A stretch of 34,992 nucleotides of DNA from Candidatus Rokuibacteriota bacterium (GTDB taxonomy: Bacteria > Methylomirabilota > Methylomirabilia > Rokubacteriales > CSP1-6): positions 1 through 34,992 of the forward strand of contig JAHFDK010000033.1 of NCBI GenBank assembly GCA_023249095.1, given 5' to 3'. Below are positions 13,139 to 21,008 of this stretch, piece after piece. Below the pieces are notes generated by a model that saw only the letters and a program-made list of their open reading frames with translations, made no database searches and was not told where the DNA came from. The stretch's first letter is position 1; each line of letters opens with the position of its first letter. The position numbers and the translations under genes are program-made.

Positions 13139-14473
13139 GTGACCGGCGTGAGCGACGTGCGCATCGGCCTGCTGGGCCTCGGCACCGTCGGGGCCGGGGT
13201 CGTGAAGATTCTTCAAACCCGGCGCGAGATGCTGGAAGAGCGGGCCGGTGCCCGCCTGACGCTGGCCGCCGTCGCCGACACCGACCTCACCCGCGCTCGC
13301 GAGGGCCTCGATCTCAAGACCCTGCCGTTGACCGGCGACGCAGCCCACGTCCTCACCGACGCGTCGATTCACGTCGTGATCGAGCTGGTCGGCGGCCTCG
13401 AGCCCGCGCGAACGTTCATTTCGCGTGCGCTCGCCGCCCGCAAGCACGTGGTCACCGCCAACAAGGCGCTGCTCGCCCACCACGGCGCCGAGCTCTACGA
13501 GGAGGCGCGGCGGGCCGGCGTCGCGCTCGGCTTCGAGGCGGCGGTGGCCGGCGGCATCCCGCTGATCCGCGCCGTGAAGGACGGGCTGGTCGCCAACCGT
13601 GTGCTGTCGCTGGCCGGCATCGTCAACGGGACCTGTAACTACATCCTGAGCAAGATGACCGACGAGGGCCTGGATTTCTCGCTGGTCCTCAAGGAGGCTC
13701 AGGCGCACGGCTACGCCGAGGCCGATCCGACCCTCGACATCGAGGGCATGGACTCGGCCCACAAGCTGCAGATCCTCGTGGCGCTGGCCTTCCGCACGTT
13801 CGTGGATCTCAAGCACATCCACACCGAAGGGATCACGCGCGTCACCGCCCAGGACATCGACTACGCGCGGGAGCTCGGCTATCGGATCAAGCTCCTGGCG
13901 ATCGCCAAGGCGACGGGTCCGGCCGGCGCTTCCAGCGCCGGCGTGGAAGTCCGCGTGCACCCCACGATGATTCCCGCCGCCTCTCCGCTGGCTGCCGTAT
14001 CCGGCGTCTTCAACGGGATCTTCCTGACCGGCGACGCCGTCGGCGACCTCATGTTCTACGGACGAGGCGCAGGGCAGATGCCGACGGCTTCGGCGGTGCT
14101 GTCGGACGTGGTGGAGATCGCGCGGCGCATCGCGCACGGCATCCCCTCGCTCCCCCTCGAGCTGCCGTCGGTGGGCCCGACGGCGCTGCCGCTCACGCCG
14201 ATGGAGGCGATCCGCTGCTGCTATTACCTAAGAGTGACCGCCCAGGACCGGCCCGGTGTGCTGTCCAGGGTCGCGGGCATCCTCGGCGAGAACGACATCT
14301 CGATCGCCAACGTGATCCAGAAGGGCCGGGGGACTCGCGAGGCGGTCCCCGTGGTGATGCTGACCCACGAGGCGCGCGAGCGTGACATGCGAGCCGCGCT
14401 GGCGAAGATCGACCGGCTGCGTGACGTCGCCGCCGCGACGACGATGATCCGCGTGGAGGGTGGGTCCGCGTGA
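13139..14473 (+). CDS. hom: Homoserine dehydrogenase with C-terminal ACT domain
   Basis: The enzyme reduces aspartate semialdehyde to homoserine with NAD(P)H, at the branch to threonine and methionine. The 444 residues show the Rossmann motif GLLGLGTVGAGVV (about 8-21), ANKALLAHHG with the catalytic-region Lys, FEAAVAGGIPLIRAVKDGL, GIVNGTCNYILSKM and AQAHGYAEADPTLDIEGMD. An ACT domain follows from about 358 (YYLRVTAQDRPGVLSRVAGI), the usual site for threonine feedback. GTG 13139 is the start, 22 bases after the aminotransferase stop; a second GTG three codons later is possible. The stop overlaps the thrC start (GTGA). Confidence 0.95.
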   Translation: MTGVSDVRIGLLGLGTVGAGVVKILQTRREMLEERAGARLTLAAVADTDLTRAREGLDLKTLPLTGDAAHVLTDASIHVVIELVGGLEPARTFISRALAARKHVVTANKALLAHHGAELYEEARRAGVALGFEAAVAGGIPLIRAVKDGLVANRVLSLAGIVNGTCNYILSKMTDEGLDFSLVLKEAQAHGYAEADPTLDIEGMDSAHKLQILVALAFRTFVDLKHIHTEGITRVTAQDIDYARELGYRIKLLAIAKATGPAGASSAGVEVRVHPTMIPAASPLAAVSGVFNGIFLTGDAVGDLMFYGRGAGQMPTASAVLSDVVEIARRIAHGIPSLPLELPSVGPTALPLTPMEAIRCCYYLRVTAQDRPGVLSRVAGILGENDISIANVIQKGRGTREAVPVVMLTHEARERDMRAALAKIDRLRDVAAATTMIRVEGGSA

Positions 14474-15528
14474 AGCTGTGGCGCGGCGTGATCGAGGAAT
14501 ATCGGGACTTCCTCCCGGTGACGGACAAGACGCCCGTCGTCACGCTGTTCGAAGGCAACACCCCTCTCATTCCCGCGCCCCGGCTGGCCGAGGCGACCGA
14601 CGTGCGGATGCAGATCTACCTCAAGTGCGAGGGGTTCAATCCGACGGGCTCGTTCAAGGACCGCGGGATGACGATGGCGATCTCGAAGGCGCTCGAGATG
14701 GGCTCGCGCGCCGTCATCTGCGCTTCGACAGGGAACACCTCGGCCGCCGCCGCCGCGTTCGCGGCGCGCGCCGGCATCCGCGCCTTCGTCATGGTGCCGA
14801 AGGGCGCGGTCGCGCTCGGCAAGCTCTCGCAGGCCGCGATCCACGGCGCCCGGGTCCTCACCGTCGAGGGCAACTTCGACCAGGCGCTGACGATCGTCCG
14901 TCAGATCGCCGAGCGGCACCCGGTCACGCTCGTGAACTCCGTGAACCCGTTCCGGCTCGAGGGTCAGAAGACCGGAGCCTTCGAGGTCTGCGATCAGCTC
15001 GGTCGCGCGCCGGACTATCACCTGATCCCCGTCGGGAACGCCGGGAACATCACCGCGTACTGGCGCGGCTACCGCGAATACCACCGGGCGGGCCGCGTGA
15101 AAGAGCTGCCGCGCATGGTCGGCTTCCAGGCGGCGGGCGCGGCGCCGATCTACGAGAACCGCGTGGTCGAAGAGCCGCGCACGGTCGCGACCGCGATCAA
15201 GATCGGGAATCCCGCGTCCTGGGGCCCGGCGCTCGAGGCCGTGAAGGACTCTCGGGGCTGGGTCGACATCGTCACCGACGAGGAGATTCTGCGGGCCTAC
15301 CGCATGCTCGCCCGTGAGGAGGGCATCTTCATGGAGCCGGCGTCGGCGGCGACGGTGGCCGGGTTGATCAAGTCCGTCAAGGCCGGACGCTTCGAACCCG
15401 GGTCGACCCTGGTTCTCACCCTTACCGGCCACGGGCTGAAGGACCCGGAAACGGCGCTCGAGTCCGCGTCGCGCCCGACGGCGGTGCCGCCCCAGGTCGA
15501 CGCCGTCCTGGCGCAGCTCGGCCTCTGA
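14470..15528 (+). CDS. thrC: Threonine synthase
   Basis: This 352-residue PLP enzyme converts O-phosphohomoserine to threonine. It is the compact type: EGNTPLIPAPRL, KCEGFNPTGSFKDRGM with PLP lysine Lys63, ICASTGNTSAAAAAFAARAG, NPFRLEGQKTGAFEV, PVGNAGNITAYWRGY (Gly-rich phosphate loop) and LTGHGLKDPE near the end. The GTG start is embedded in the hom stop (GTGA), indicating translational coupling. thrB is not in the window. Its own TGA overlaps the probable CTG start of the next gene. Confidence 0.95.
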   Translation: MKLWRGVIEEYRDFLPVTDKTPVVTLFEGNTPLIPAPRLAEATDVRMQIYLKCEGFNPTGSFKDRGMTMAISKALEMGSRAVICASTGNTSAAAAAFAARAGIRAFVMVPKGAVALGKLSQAAIHGARVLTVEGNFDQALTIVRQIAERHPVTLVNSVNPFRLEGQKTGAFEVCDQLGRAPDYHLIPVGNAGNITAYWRGYREYHRAGRVKELPRMVGFQAAGAAPIYENRVVEEPRTVATAIKIGNPASWGPALEAVKDSRGWVDIVTDEEILRAYRMLAREEGIFMEPASAATVAGLIKSVKAGRFEPGSTLVLTLTGHGLKDPETALESASRPTAVPPQVDAVLAQLGL

Positions 15529-16535
15529 ACCGGCTCAAGGTCGCGCTCGGCGTCGCGATCAGCGTCGCCCTCCTCGTCTACCTCTTCCGCAGCGTCGACC
15601 TGCCGGAGCTCGGCCGCCAGCTGCGCGGCGCCCACTGGGGTTGGATCCTGGTCGCGACCGCGATCGCGCCTCTCCAGATCTGGGTGCGCGGGCGGCGCTG
15701 GTGGTATCTCTTTCCGCCGGACTCCAACCCGCCGGCCCTGACGCCGGCCATGATGATCGGCTACATGGCCAACAACGTGCTCCCGCTCCGCGCGGGCGAG
15801 GTCGTGCGTGTCTATGTGGTCGCCCGGAGCTGGAAGGTGCCCCACCAGAGCGCGGCGGCGCGCGCCCATCCCTTCTGGACGACGCTCGCCACGCTCGTCG
15901 TCGAGCGGGTCCTGGACAGCCTGGTCGTCGTGCTCATCCTCGCGGTGCTGGTTCTCGTCATCCCGGTGCCGAGGTTTCTCGAGGTGGCCGCGCTCGTCGT
16001 GCTGGCGATCGACCTCGTAGGCATCGCGGTCCTGATTGGGCTCGTCGTGGCACCGGATGGCTGCGCTCGGCTCATCACGCGGCTCGCGGGTCGCTGGCCC
16101 GCGCTCCAGCGGCGAGCGATCAAGGTCTTCGAGACGTTCGTCCATGGCCTCGACGGCATCCGCACGCCGTCCCATGCGGTGCCGCTGGTCGCGTGGACCG
16201 CCGTCGTCTGGCTTACCCCCGCACTCGCCGCGTGGACGATGCTTCTAGCGCTGGACCTTCGCCTGCCCTTCATCGCGGGCTGGGCTGTGCTCGCCTTCGT
16301 CGGGCTCGGCGTCTCCATCCCGTCCGCGCCGGGCTACGTCGGCGTCTTCCACGCCGCCGCGGTGCTCGCGGTCGGCCTCTTCGGCGTGCCGCAGGCGACG
16401 GGAGTCGGCTACGCGCTGCTCTTCCACGCCAGCCAGATGCTGCCGGTCACGCTGCTCGGCTGGCTCTACCTGGTGCGCGAACAGGTGAGCCTCGGTGAAG
16501 CCGCGCACGCGCGGTTGTCGTCGCCCGGGCCGTGA
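15525..16535 (+). CDS. Flippase-like integral membrane protein (UPF0104/YbhN, PF03706), probable CTG start
   Basis: The 336-residue protein has multiple hydrophobic helices and the UPF0104/lysylphosphatidylglycerol-synthase-TM signatures: IGYMANNVLPLRAGEVVRVY, TTLATLVVERVLDSLVVV, GVSIPSAPGYVGVFHAAAVL and LLFHASQMLPVTLLGWLY. Such proteins are thought to flip or modify lipids or lipid-linked sugars in the inner membrane. The coding frame clearly extends upstream of the first ATG/GTG/TTG: LNRLKVALGVAISVALLVYL FRSVDLPELG is the expected first helix. The only start in place is CTG 15525, which overlaps the thrC stop as CTGA, copying the GTGA overlap before it. GTG 15684 would lose the first two helices. 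The link to threonine synthesis is by operon only. Confidence 0.85.
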   Translation: MNRLKVALGVAISVALLVYLFRSVDLPELGRQLRGAHWGWILVATAIAPLQIWVRGRRWWYLFPPDSNPPALTPAMMIGYMANNVLPLRAGEVVRVYVVARSWKVPHQSAAARAHPFWTTLATLVVERVLDSLVVVLILAVLVLVIPVPRFLEVAALVVLAIDLVGIAVLIGLVVAPDGCARLITRLAGRWPALQRRAIKVFETFVHGLDGIRTPSHAVPLVAWTAVVWLTPALAAWTMLLALDLRLPFIAGWAVLAFVGLGVSIPSAPGYVGVFHAAAVLAVGLFGVPQATGVGYALLFHASQMLPVTLLGWLYLVREQVSLGEAAHARLSSPGP

Positions 16536-16564
16536 GGCCGGCTGGAGCGCCCGCTCAACCGTGG

Positions 16565-16570
16565 TAGATT
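16565..16570 (+). promoter_or_regulatory. -10-like box close to lysC start (possible leaderless mRNA)
   Basis: TAGATT ends nine bases before ATG 16580, and no Shine-Dalgarno sequence lies between. A start of transcription at or next to the ATG would be expected. No good -35 box is visible. Confidence 0.35.
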
Positions 16571-16579
16571 TCTTCTAGC

Positions 16580-17803
16580 ATGGCGCTGCTCATCCAGAAG
16601 TTCGGGGGATCGTCCGTCGCTGACGCGGAGAAGATCACGAATGTCGCGCGGCGCGTCGCCGCGAGCGCGCCCGGCAATCAGCTGGTCGTCGTCGTGTCCG
16701 CCATGGGCAAGACGACCGACGGCCTCTTGGCGCTCGCTCGCCAGATCTCCGCGGCTCCCGACTTGAGAGAGATGGACATGCTGCTCTCGACCGGCGAGCA
16801 GGTCACCATTGCCCTCCTGGCGATGGCGCTGCAGTCGCTCGGGCTCAAGGCGCGCTCCTTCACCGGCCCCCAGGTCGGCATGCGGACCGACCACGCGCAC
16901 ACCCAGGCCCGCATCACCCAGATCGATGCCGACCGCGTGCGCCGGGCGCTCGACGGCGGCGAGATCGCGGTCGTCGCCGGATTCCAGGGGCTGTCGGACG
17001 CGGATGAGATCACGACGCTCGGGCGCGGCGGCTCCGACCTCACCGCGGTCGCGTTGGCGGCGGCGCTGAAGGCGGACATGTGCGAGATCTACACCGACGT
17101 CGATGGCGTGTACACCGCCGACCCGAACATCGTCCCCGATGCCCGCAAGCTCGCGCGCGTCGCCTACGACGAGATGCTCGAGCTGGCGAGCCTCGGCGCG
17201 AAGGTGCTCCAGACCCGCTCCGTGGAGTTCGCCAAGAAATACGGCGTCACGGTCCACGTGCGCTCCACGTTCCGGCCGGACCCGGGCACGCTCGTGACGA
17301 AGGAGGAGCACGACATGGAACAGGCGGTGGTCACCGGCGTGACGCACGACCGGAGCCAGGCGAAGATCTCCATTCTGAGGGTGCCCGACCGGCCCGGCAT
17401 CGCCGCGCGTGTCTTCGGGGCGATCTCCGCCAAGAACATCGTCGTCGACATGATCGTCCAGAACATCAGCCAGGACGGCTACACCGACATGTCCTTCACC
17501 CTGCCGCGCGGCGACCATGCCCGGGCGGTCGCCGAGCTCGGCGACGTGGCGCGGGAGATCGGTGCGCGCGGCATCGCCCACGACGAGCGCGTCGCCAAGG
17601 TTTCCATCGTCGGCGTCGGGATGCGCAGCCACTCCGGTGTCGCGTCGACGATGTTCGCCGCGCTCGCGCGGGAGGGGATCAACATCCAGATGATCTCGAC
17701 GTCCGAGATCGCCGTCTCGTGCGTCATCGAGGACAAATACGCCGAGCTGGCCGTGCGGACTCTGCACGACGCGTTCGAGGTCGCCAAGGGCGTCACCCGA
17801 TGA
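16580..17803 (+). CDS. lysC: Aspartate kinase with two ACT domains
   Basis: The enzyme phosphorylates aspartate, the first step to lysine, threonine and methionine. The 407 residues begin with [16 protein letters not shown], then [62 protein letters not shown] and [15 protein letters not shown], the complete kinase domain. From about residue 245 two ACT domains follow ([18 protein letters not shown] and [19 protein letters not shown]), the regulatory part sensing lysine and/or threonine. Length and layout match the Gram-positive/alpha-beta type aspartokinase. It follows the flippase gene by 44 bases and has its own -10-like box, so it may be expressed separately from hom-thrC. An internal ribosome site is noted separately. 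Confidence 0.97.
   Translation: MALLIQKFGGSSVADAEKITNVARRVAASAPGNQLVVVVSAMGKTTDGLLALARQISAAPDLREMDMLLSTGEQVTIALLAMALQSLGLKARSFTGPQVGMRTDHAHTQARITQIDADRVRRALDGGEIAVVAGFQGLSDADEITTLGRGGSDLTAVALAAALKADMCEIYTDVDGVYTADPNIVPDARKLARVAYDEMLELASLGAKVLQTRSVEFAKKYGVTVHVRSTFRPDPGTLVTKEEHDMEQAVVTGVTHDRSQAKISILRVPDRPGIAARVFGAISAKNIVVDMIVQNISQDGYTDMSFTLPRGDHARAVAELGDVAREIGARGIAHDERVAKVSIVGVGMRSHSGVASTMFAALAREGINIQMISTSEIAVSCVIEDKYAELAVRTLHDAFEVAKGVTR
17300..17317 (+). promoter_or_regulatory. Internal ribosome site and ATG inside lysC (possible beta subunit)
   Basis: AAGGAGG (17300-17306) stands eight bases before an in-frame ATG (17315) that opens MEQAVVTGV. This is the same point where aspartokinases of Bacillus subtilis and Corynebacterium glutamicum start their separately translated regulatory beta subunit. 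The product would be about 162 residues, just the ACT domains. The spacing is ideal and stronger than anything at the main lysC start. Confidence 0.5.
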
Positions 17804-17840
17804 GCACCGGCTAGGCAGCCGTCTCCGACGCGTGCGACGG

Positions 17841-17879
17841 CTCGGGCGGGTGACCGGCGCGCCGGCCACCCGCCCCGAG
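17841..17879. terminator. Strong hairpin between converging lysC and iorB-like genes
   Basis: CTCGGGCGGGTG pairs with CACCCGCCCCGAG (one bulged base), and an inner CCGGC pairs with GCCGG, separated by an A/C mismatch. In total about 17 pairs, nearly all G-C. It lies between two convergent stops (17803 and 17882). No T-tract follows on either side, so it may act as a bidirectional block or mRNA end stabiliser. Confidence 0.55.
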
Positions 17880-17881
17880 GA

Positions 17882-20017
17882 TCACGCGCGCTTGAGCTCG
17901 CTGCGATCGATCGGCAGCTTCCTCACGCGCCGACCCGTCGCGGCGAAGATGGCGTTGCACACGGCCGGAGCCACCGTTGGCACACCGGGCTCGCCCAGAC
18001 CGCCCGGCGCCTCGCCCGAGTCGAGGATGTGCACGTCGACCACCGGCATCTCGTTGATGCGGAGCATCTGGTAATCGTGGAAGTTCGACTGCTGCACGCG
18101 GCCCCGGTCGATCGTGATCTGACCGTAGAACGCGGCCGTGAGGGCATACACGGCGCCGCCCTCCATCTGCGCCTTCACCGCGTCGGGATTCACGGCGAGG
18201 CCGGCGTCGATCCCGCAGACGAGCCGGTGGACCTTGACCGCGCCGGCCGGCGCCACCGAGACCTCTGCCACGGTGGCGGCGTAGCTTCCGTACGAGAAGA
18301 CGACGGCGATACCGCGGGCGCGGCCGGCCGGCAGCGGGGCGCCCCAGGACGCCCGGTTCGCGACCAGCTCGAGGATGGCCTTGTGACGCGGCGACTTGCC
18401 GAGCAGCGCGCGCCGGTACTCGAACGGATCTTTTCCGGCCGCGTGGGCCAGTTCGTCGATGAAGCTCTCGATGATGAACCCGTTCTGCGAGGGCCCGACC
18501 GAGCGCCAGAAGCCGAGCGGAATGCCGAGGTCCTTGTTGTTCCACTCGATGCGGAGATTCGGGATGTCGTAAGGCATGTTGCGGACCGCCTCGACGGCGG
18601 CCGGGTCGATGGTGCCCGCCTGCGCCCGACCCTTCTGGATCAGGATCCCGGGGCCGACGATCCGGGTGAACCACGCCGACGGCATGCCGTTGGCGTCGAG
18701 GGCCGCCCGGAAGACGTTGTACGTCGCGGGCCGGTAGAAGCCGTGGGTGATGTCGTCCTCTCGCGTCCACATGACCTTCACGGGCGCGCCGACGGCCTTG
18801 GACGTCTCGACGGCGTCCACGATGAAGTCGATCTCGCCGCGGCGGCCGAAGCCGCCGCCGAGCATTGTGGTGTTGACGATGACCTTCTCGGCCGGCAGGC
18901 CGGTGAGCCGTGCCGCGGTCGCCTGGGTCCCGCCGGGGTTCTGAGTCGGCGCCCAGATCACGCACGCCTCGCGGCTGACCTGCGCGGTGGCGTTCATCGG
19001 CTCCATGCACGCGTGCTCGAGGAACGGCACCTGGTAGACGGCCTCGAGCACCTTGCCGCCGGCGGCCAGCACCTTCTCGGCGTCACCCTCGTTCTTCGCG
19101 ACCTGGCCCGGCTGCTTTGACGAGGCCTCGTACTCGCGCGTGATCGTGGCGCTCGACACCTGGGCGATCGGTCCCTCGTCCCACGTCACCTTGAGCGCCC
19201 GCCGTCCCTGCAGGGCCGTCCAGAAGTTGTCGGCGACCACGGCGACGCCGTTCGACACCTGGACCACGTCCTTGACACCCTTGATCTTCTTGGCGGCCGT
19301 TGCGTCGAAGCTCTGCACCTTGCCGCCGAACACCGGGCAGCGCTCGATCGAGCCGACGAGCATCCCCGGCACCTGCACGTCCACGCCATAAATGCTGCGG
19401 CCGGTGACCTTGTCCGGCGTGTCCCGCCGCTTGACGACCTTGCCGATGTAGCGGAACTTGTCGGGGGTCTTGAGCTTCGGGTTCTGCGGGACGGGAAGCG
19501 CCTGCGCCTTGTCCACGAGCTGCCCATACTGCAGCCGCCGTCCCGTGGGCCGATGAACCACGGCGCCCTCTTCTGTGTCCACGCTCTCGACCGGCACGCC
19601 CCACTCGTTCGCCGCGGCCTGCTTGAGCATCTCGCGCGCGGAGGCGGCGGCCTTCCGCCACATCTCCAGATGGTCGCGAACGCCCCGGCTCCCGCCGTAG
19701 GACTGGGTGCCGGTGACCGGGTTCTTGTAGAGCGCCGGATTCGCCAGCGCCTGCTCGACCTTGACGTTCTCGAGCTTGGCGTCCAGCTCATCGGCGATGA
19801 TCATCGGCGTCGTCGTCAAGGACCCCTGGCCCATCTCGGGCACCGAGTTGGTGATCGTCACGACCCCGTCGCGGTCGATCCGCAGCCACTGGTTCGGCGC
19901 GAACACCCCCGGGGTCTGCGCCAGAGCGCGAATCGGCAGAGCGAAGCCGATCGTGAGCCCCGCGCCGACCGCGAGGCCGCCCTTGAGAATCTCGCGTCGA
20001 CTGACGAGCGGCTTCAT
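17882..20017 (-). CDS. Molybdenum-cofactor dehydrogenase large subunit, IorB-like
   Basis: The 711-residue protein belongs to the xanthine dehydrogenase/aldehyde oxidase superfamily in the form of isoquinoline 1-oxidoreductase beta. It starts with a twin-arginine signal (SRREILKGGLAVGAGLTIGF), so it is exported folded to the periplasm. Mo-cofactor blocks include TITNSVPEMGQGSLTTTPMI, FLEHACMEPMNATAQV, TMLGGGFGRRGEIDF, VMWTREDDITHGFYRP and near the end GGLGEPGVPTVAPAVCNAIF, whose Glu is the catalytic base of the family. The ATG 20017 overlaps the small subunit's TGA by one base. No FAD subunit is present, as in IorAB enzymes, which pass electrons to a cytochrome. The substrate is unknown (N-heterocycles or aldehydes are typical). 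Confidence 0.93.
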   Translation of the reverse strand: MKPLVSRREILKGGLAVGAGLTIGFALPIRALAQTPGVFAPNQWLRIDRDGVVTITNSVPEMGQGSLTTTPMIIADELDAKLENVKVEQALANPALYKNPVTGTQSYGGSRGVRDHLEMWRKAAASAREMLKQAAANEWGVPVESVDTEEGAVVHRPTGRRLQYGQLVDKAQALPVPQNPKLKTPDKFRYIGKVVKRRDTPDKVTGRSIYGVDVQVPGMLVGSIERCPVFGGKVQSFDATAAKKIKGVKDVVQVSNGVAVVADNFWTALQGRRALKVTWDEGPIAQVSSATITREYEASSKQPGQVAKNEGDAEKVLAAGGKVLEAVYQVPFLEHACMEPMNATAQVSREACVIWAPTQNPGGTQATAARLTGLPAEKVIVNTTMLGGGFGRRGEIDFIVDAVETSKAVGAPVKVMWTREDDITHGFYRPATYNVFRAALDANGMPSAWFTRIVGPGILIQKGRAQAGTIDPAAVEAVRNMPYDIPNLRIEWNNKDLGIPLGFWRSVGPSQNGFIIESFIDELAHAAGKDPFEYRRALLGKSPRHKAILELVANRASWGAPLPAGRARGIAVVFSYGSYAATVAEVSVAPAGAVKVHRLVCGIDAGLAVNPDAVKAQMEGGAVYALTAAFYGQITIDRGRVQQSNFHDYQMLRINEMPVVDVHILDSGEAPGGLGEPGVPTVAPAVCNAIFAATGRRVRKLPIDRSELKRA

Positions 20018-20481
20018 CACGCGCCTCCCTTCCTGATCGCCGCGGCGCGATGGATGGCGGCCCGGATGCGCTGGTAGGTCCCGCATCGGCAGATGTTGCC
20101 CGACATCCCGTCGTCGATGTCGGCGTCGGTCGGAGAGGGCTTGCGGGCGAGCAGCGCCGCCGCCGACATGATCTGACCGGACTGGCAGTAGCCACACTGC
20201 GGGACGTCGACCTCCATCCACGCCTTCTGAACCGGGTGATCGGCGCGCTCCGACAGTCCCTCGATCGTGGTCACGCGCCGGCCGGCGACCGCCGAGGCGG
20301 GCGTGACGCACGAGCGCACGGGGGTGCCGTCGACGTGAACGGTGCAGGCCCCGCAGACCGCGATGCCGCATCCGTACTTGGTTCCTGTCAGGTTGAGCGA
20401 CTCCCGGAGCACCCACAAGAGCGGCATCTCGGGCGGGACGTCGACCTGCCGTTGCTTGCCGTTGACCGTGAACGAGACCAT
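20017..20481 (-). CDS. Two-[2Fe-2S] small subunit, IorA-like
   Basis: The 154-residue protein has the two cluster domains of the XDH family small subunit. The plant-type ferredoxin cluster is held by [21 protein letters not shown] (C-x4-C-x2-C...C), the second by [10 protein letters not shown] and NICRCGTY. It relays electrons from the Mo site of its partner to the acceptor. ATG 20481 is chosen because AGGAGG lies five bases upstream and family members start M-x-F-x-V-N-G; the frame is open further upstream but that part does not look coding. It is the first gene of the two-gene unit; its stop and the large-subunit ATG share one base. Confidence 0.95.
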   Translation of the reverse strand: MVSFTVNGKQRQVDVPPEMPLLWVLRESLNLTGTKYGCGIAVCGACTVHVDGTPVRSCVTPASAVAGRRVTTIEGLSERADHPVQKAWMEVDVPQCGYCQSGQIMSAAALLARKPSPTDADIDDGMSGNICRCGTYQRIRAAIHRAAAIRKGGA

Positions 20482-20635
20482 GGCGACCTCCTGGCTCGAG
20501 TCGTTGCCGCGGCACATGATACTCCGTCTTCCGATGATTGTTTGACGCGCCGCGCCCACTCTGCCGGCCGGCGCGGTGTGCCGTCTGACTTTTTCGACTC
20601 TAGTCGCGCGGCCGGCGAGGTGGGATCGTCGGCCC

Positions 20636-20998
20636 GTGACCCTCTACACGCGCCGCCAGCTGCTCGTGCTGTTGCTCCTGCTCGCCGCCGCCGGCCTGGG
20701 CCTCGCCGTCGGCCACTGGCGCCGCGCCAACCCGGACATCGTCGAGTATCTCGAGCAGGTCGACCGCGCGCCGGCGCCCCCAGCGAGCGTCTCCGCTCCG
20801 CAACCCGGCGGTCGCCCGCGGGCTGCGCGGTCGAGGTCAGATGCGGAGCCTCGACGCGTGCGGCGGAGCAGGGCGCCACGAGAGGCGCCGGCCACCCCAG
20901 CGACGGCGACGCATGCCGCGCCTCCGCCCGGCGACATCGACCTCAACCAGGCGCCGGAAGTCGAGCAGGCGCCGGAAGTCGAGCTGATGTGCCGATGA
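20636..20998 (+). CDS. ComEA-like competence protein lacking its HhH domain
   Basis: From GTG 20636 the 120-residue product has a membrane helix ([18 protein letters not shown]), a long Pro/Ala/Arg linker and [13 protein letters not shown], the start of the ComEA helix-hairpin-helix unit (IDLN-x-A). There it stops: a tandem 18-bp repeat (QAPEVE twice) is followed by LMCR and TGA. The ~60-residue DNA-binding HhH part is missing. comEC follows at once. ComEA normally binds incoming DNA at the outer membrane-facing side and hands it to ComEC. The truncated product would be an anchored stub. An alternative frame after the repeat ends in a TGA that overlaps the comEC GTG, as expected for an original comEA end. 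Confidence 0.6.
   Translation: MTLYTRRQLLVLLLLLAAAGLGLAVGHWRRANPDIVEYLEQVDRAPAPPASVSAPQPGGRPRAARSRSDAEPRRVRRSRAPREAPATPATATHAAPPPGDIDLNQAPEVEQAPEVELMCR
20948..20983 (+). repeat. Tandem 18-bp repeat at the comEA break
   Basis: CAGGCGCCGGAAGTCGAG occurs twice head-to-tail (20948-20965 and 20966-20983). It encodes QAPEVE twice. Its position at the exact point where the HhH domain should begin suggests slippage or a recombination scar. Confidence 0.85.
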
Positions 20999-21008
20999 TG
21001 ATCGCCGA

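Noticed and set aside
13097..14137. Long minus-strand open frame opposite hom
   Set aside because: It is rich in Arg, Asp, His and Gly with no motif and mirrors the third-position GC of hom; a by-product of high GC content.
16466..17869. 467-codon minus-strand frame opposite lysC
   Set aside because: No conserved motif, Arg/Asp/His-rich, and lysC on the other strand is unmistakable.
20018..20515. N-terminal extension of the IorB-like frame up to 20515
   Set aside because: The extension lies entirely over the small-subunit gene and is Arg/Gly/His-rich; the twin-arginine signal starts at ATG 20017.
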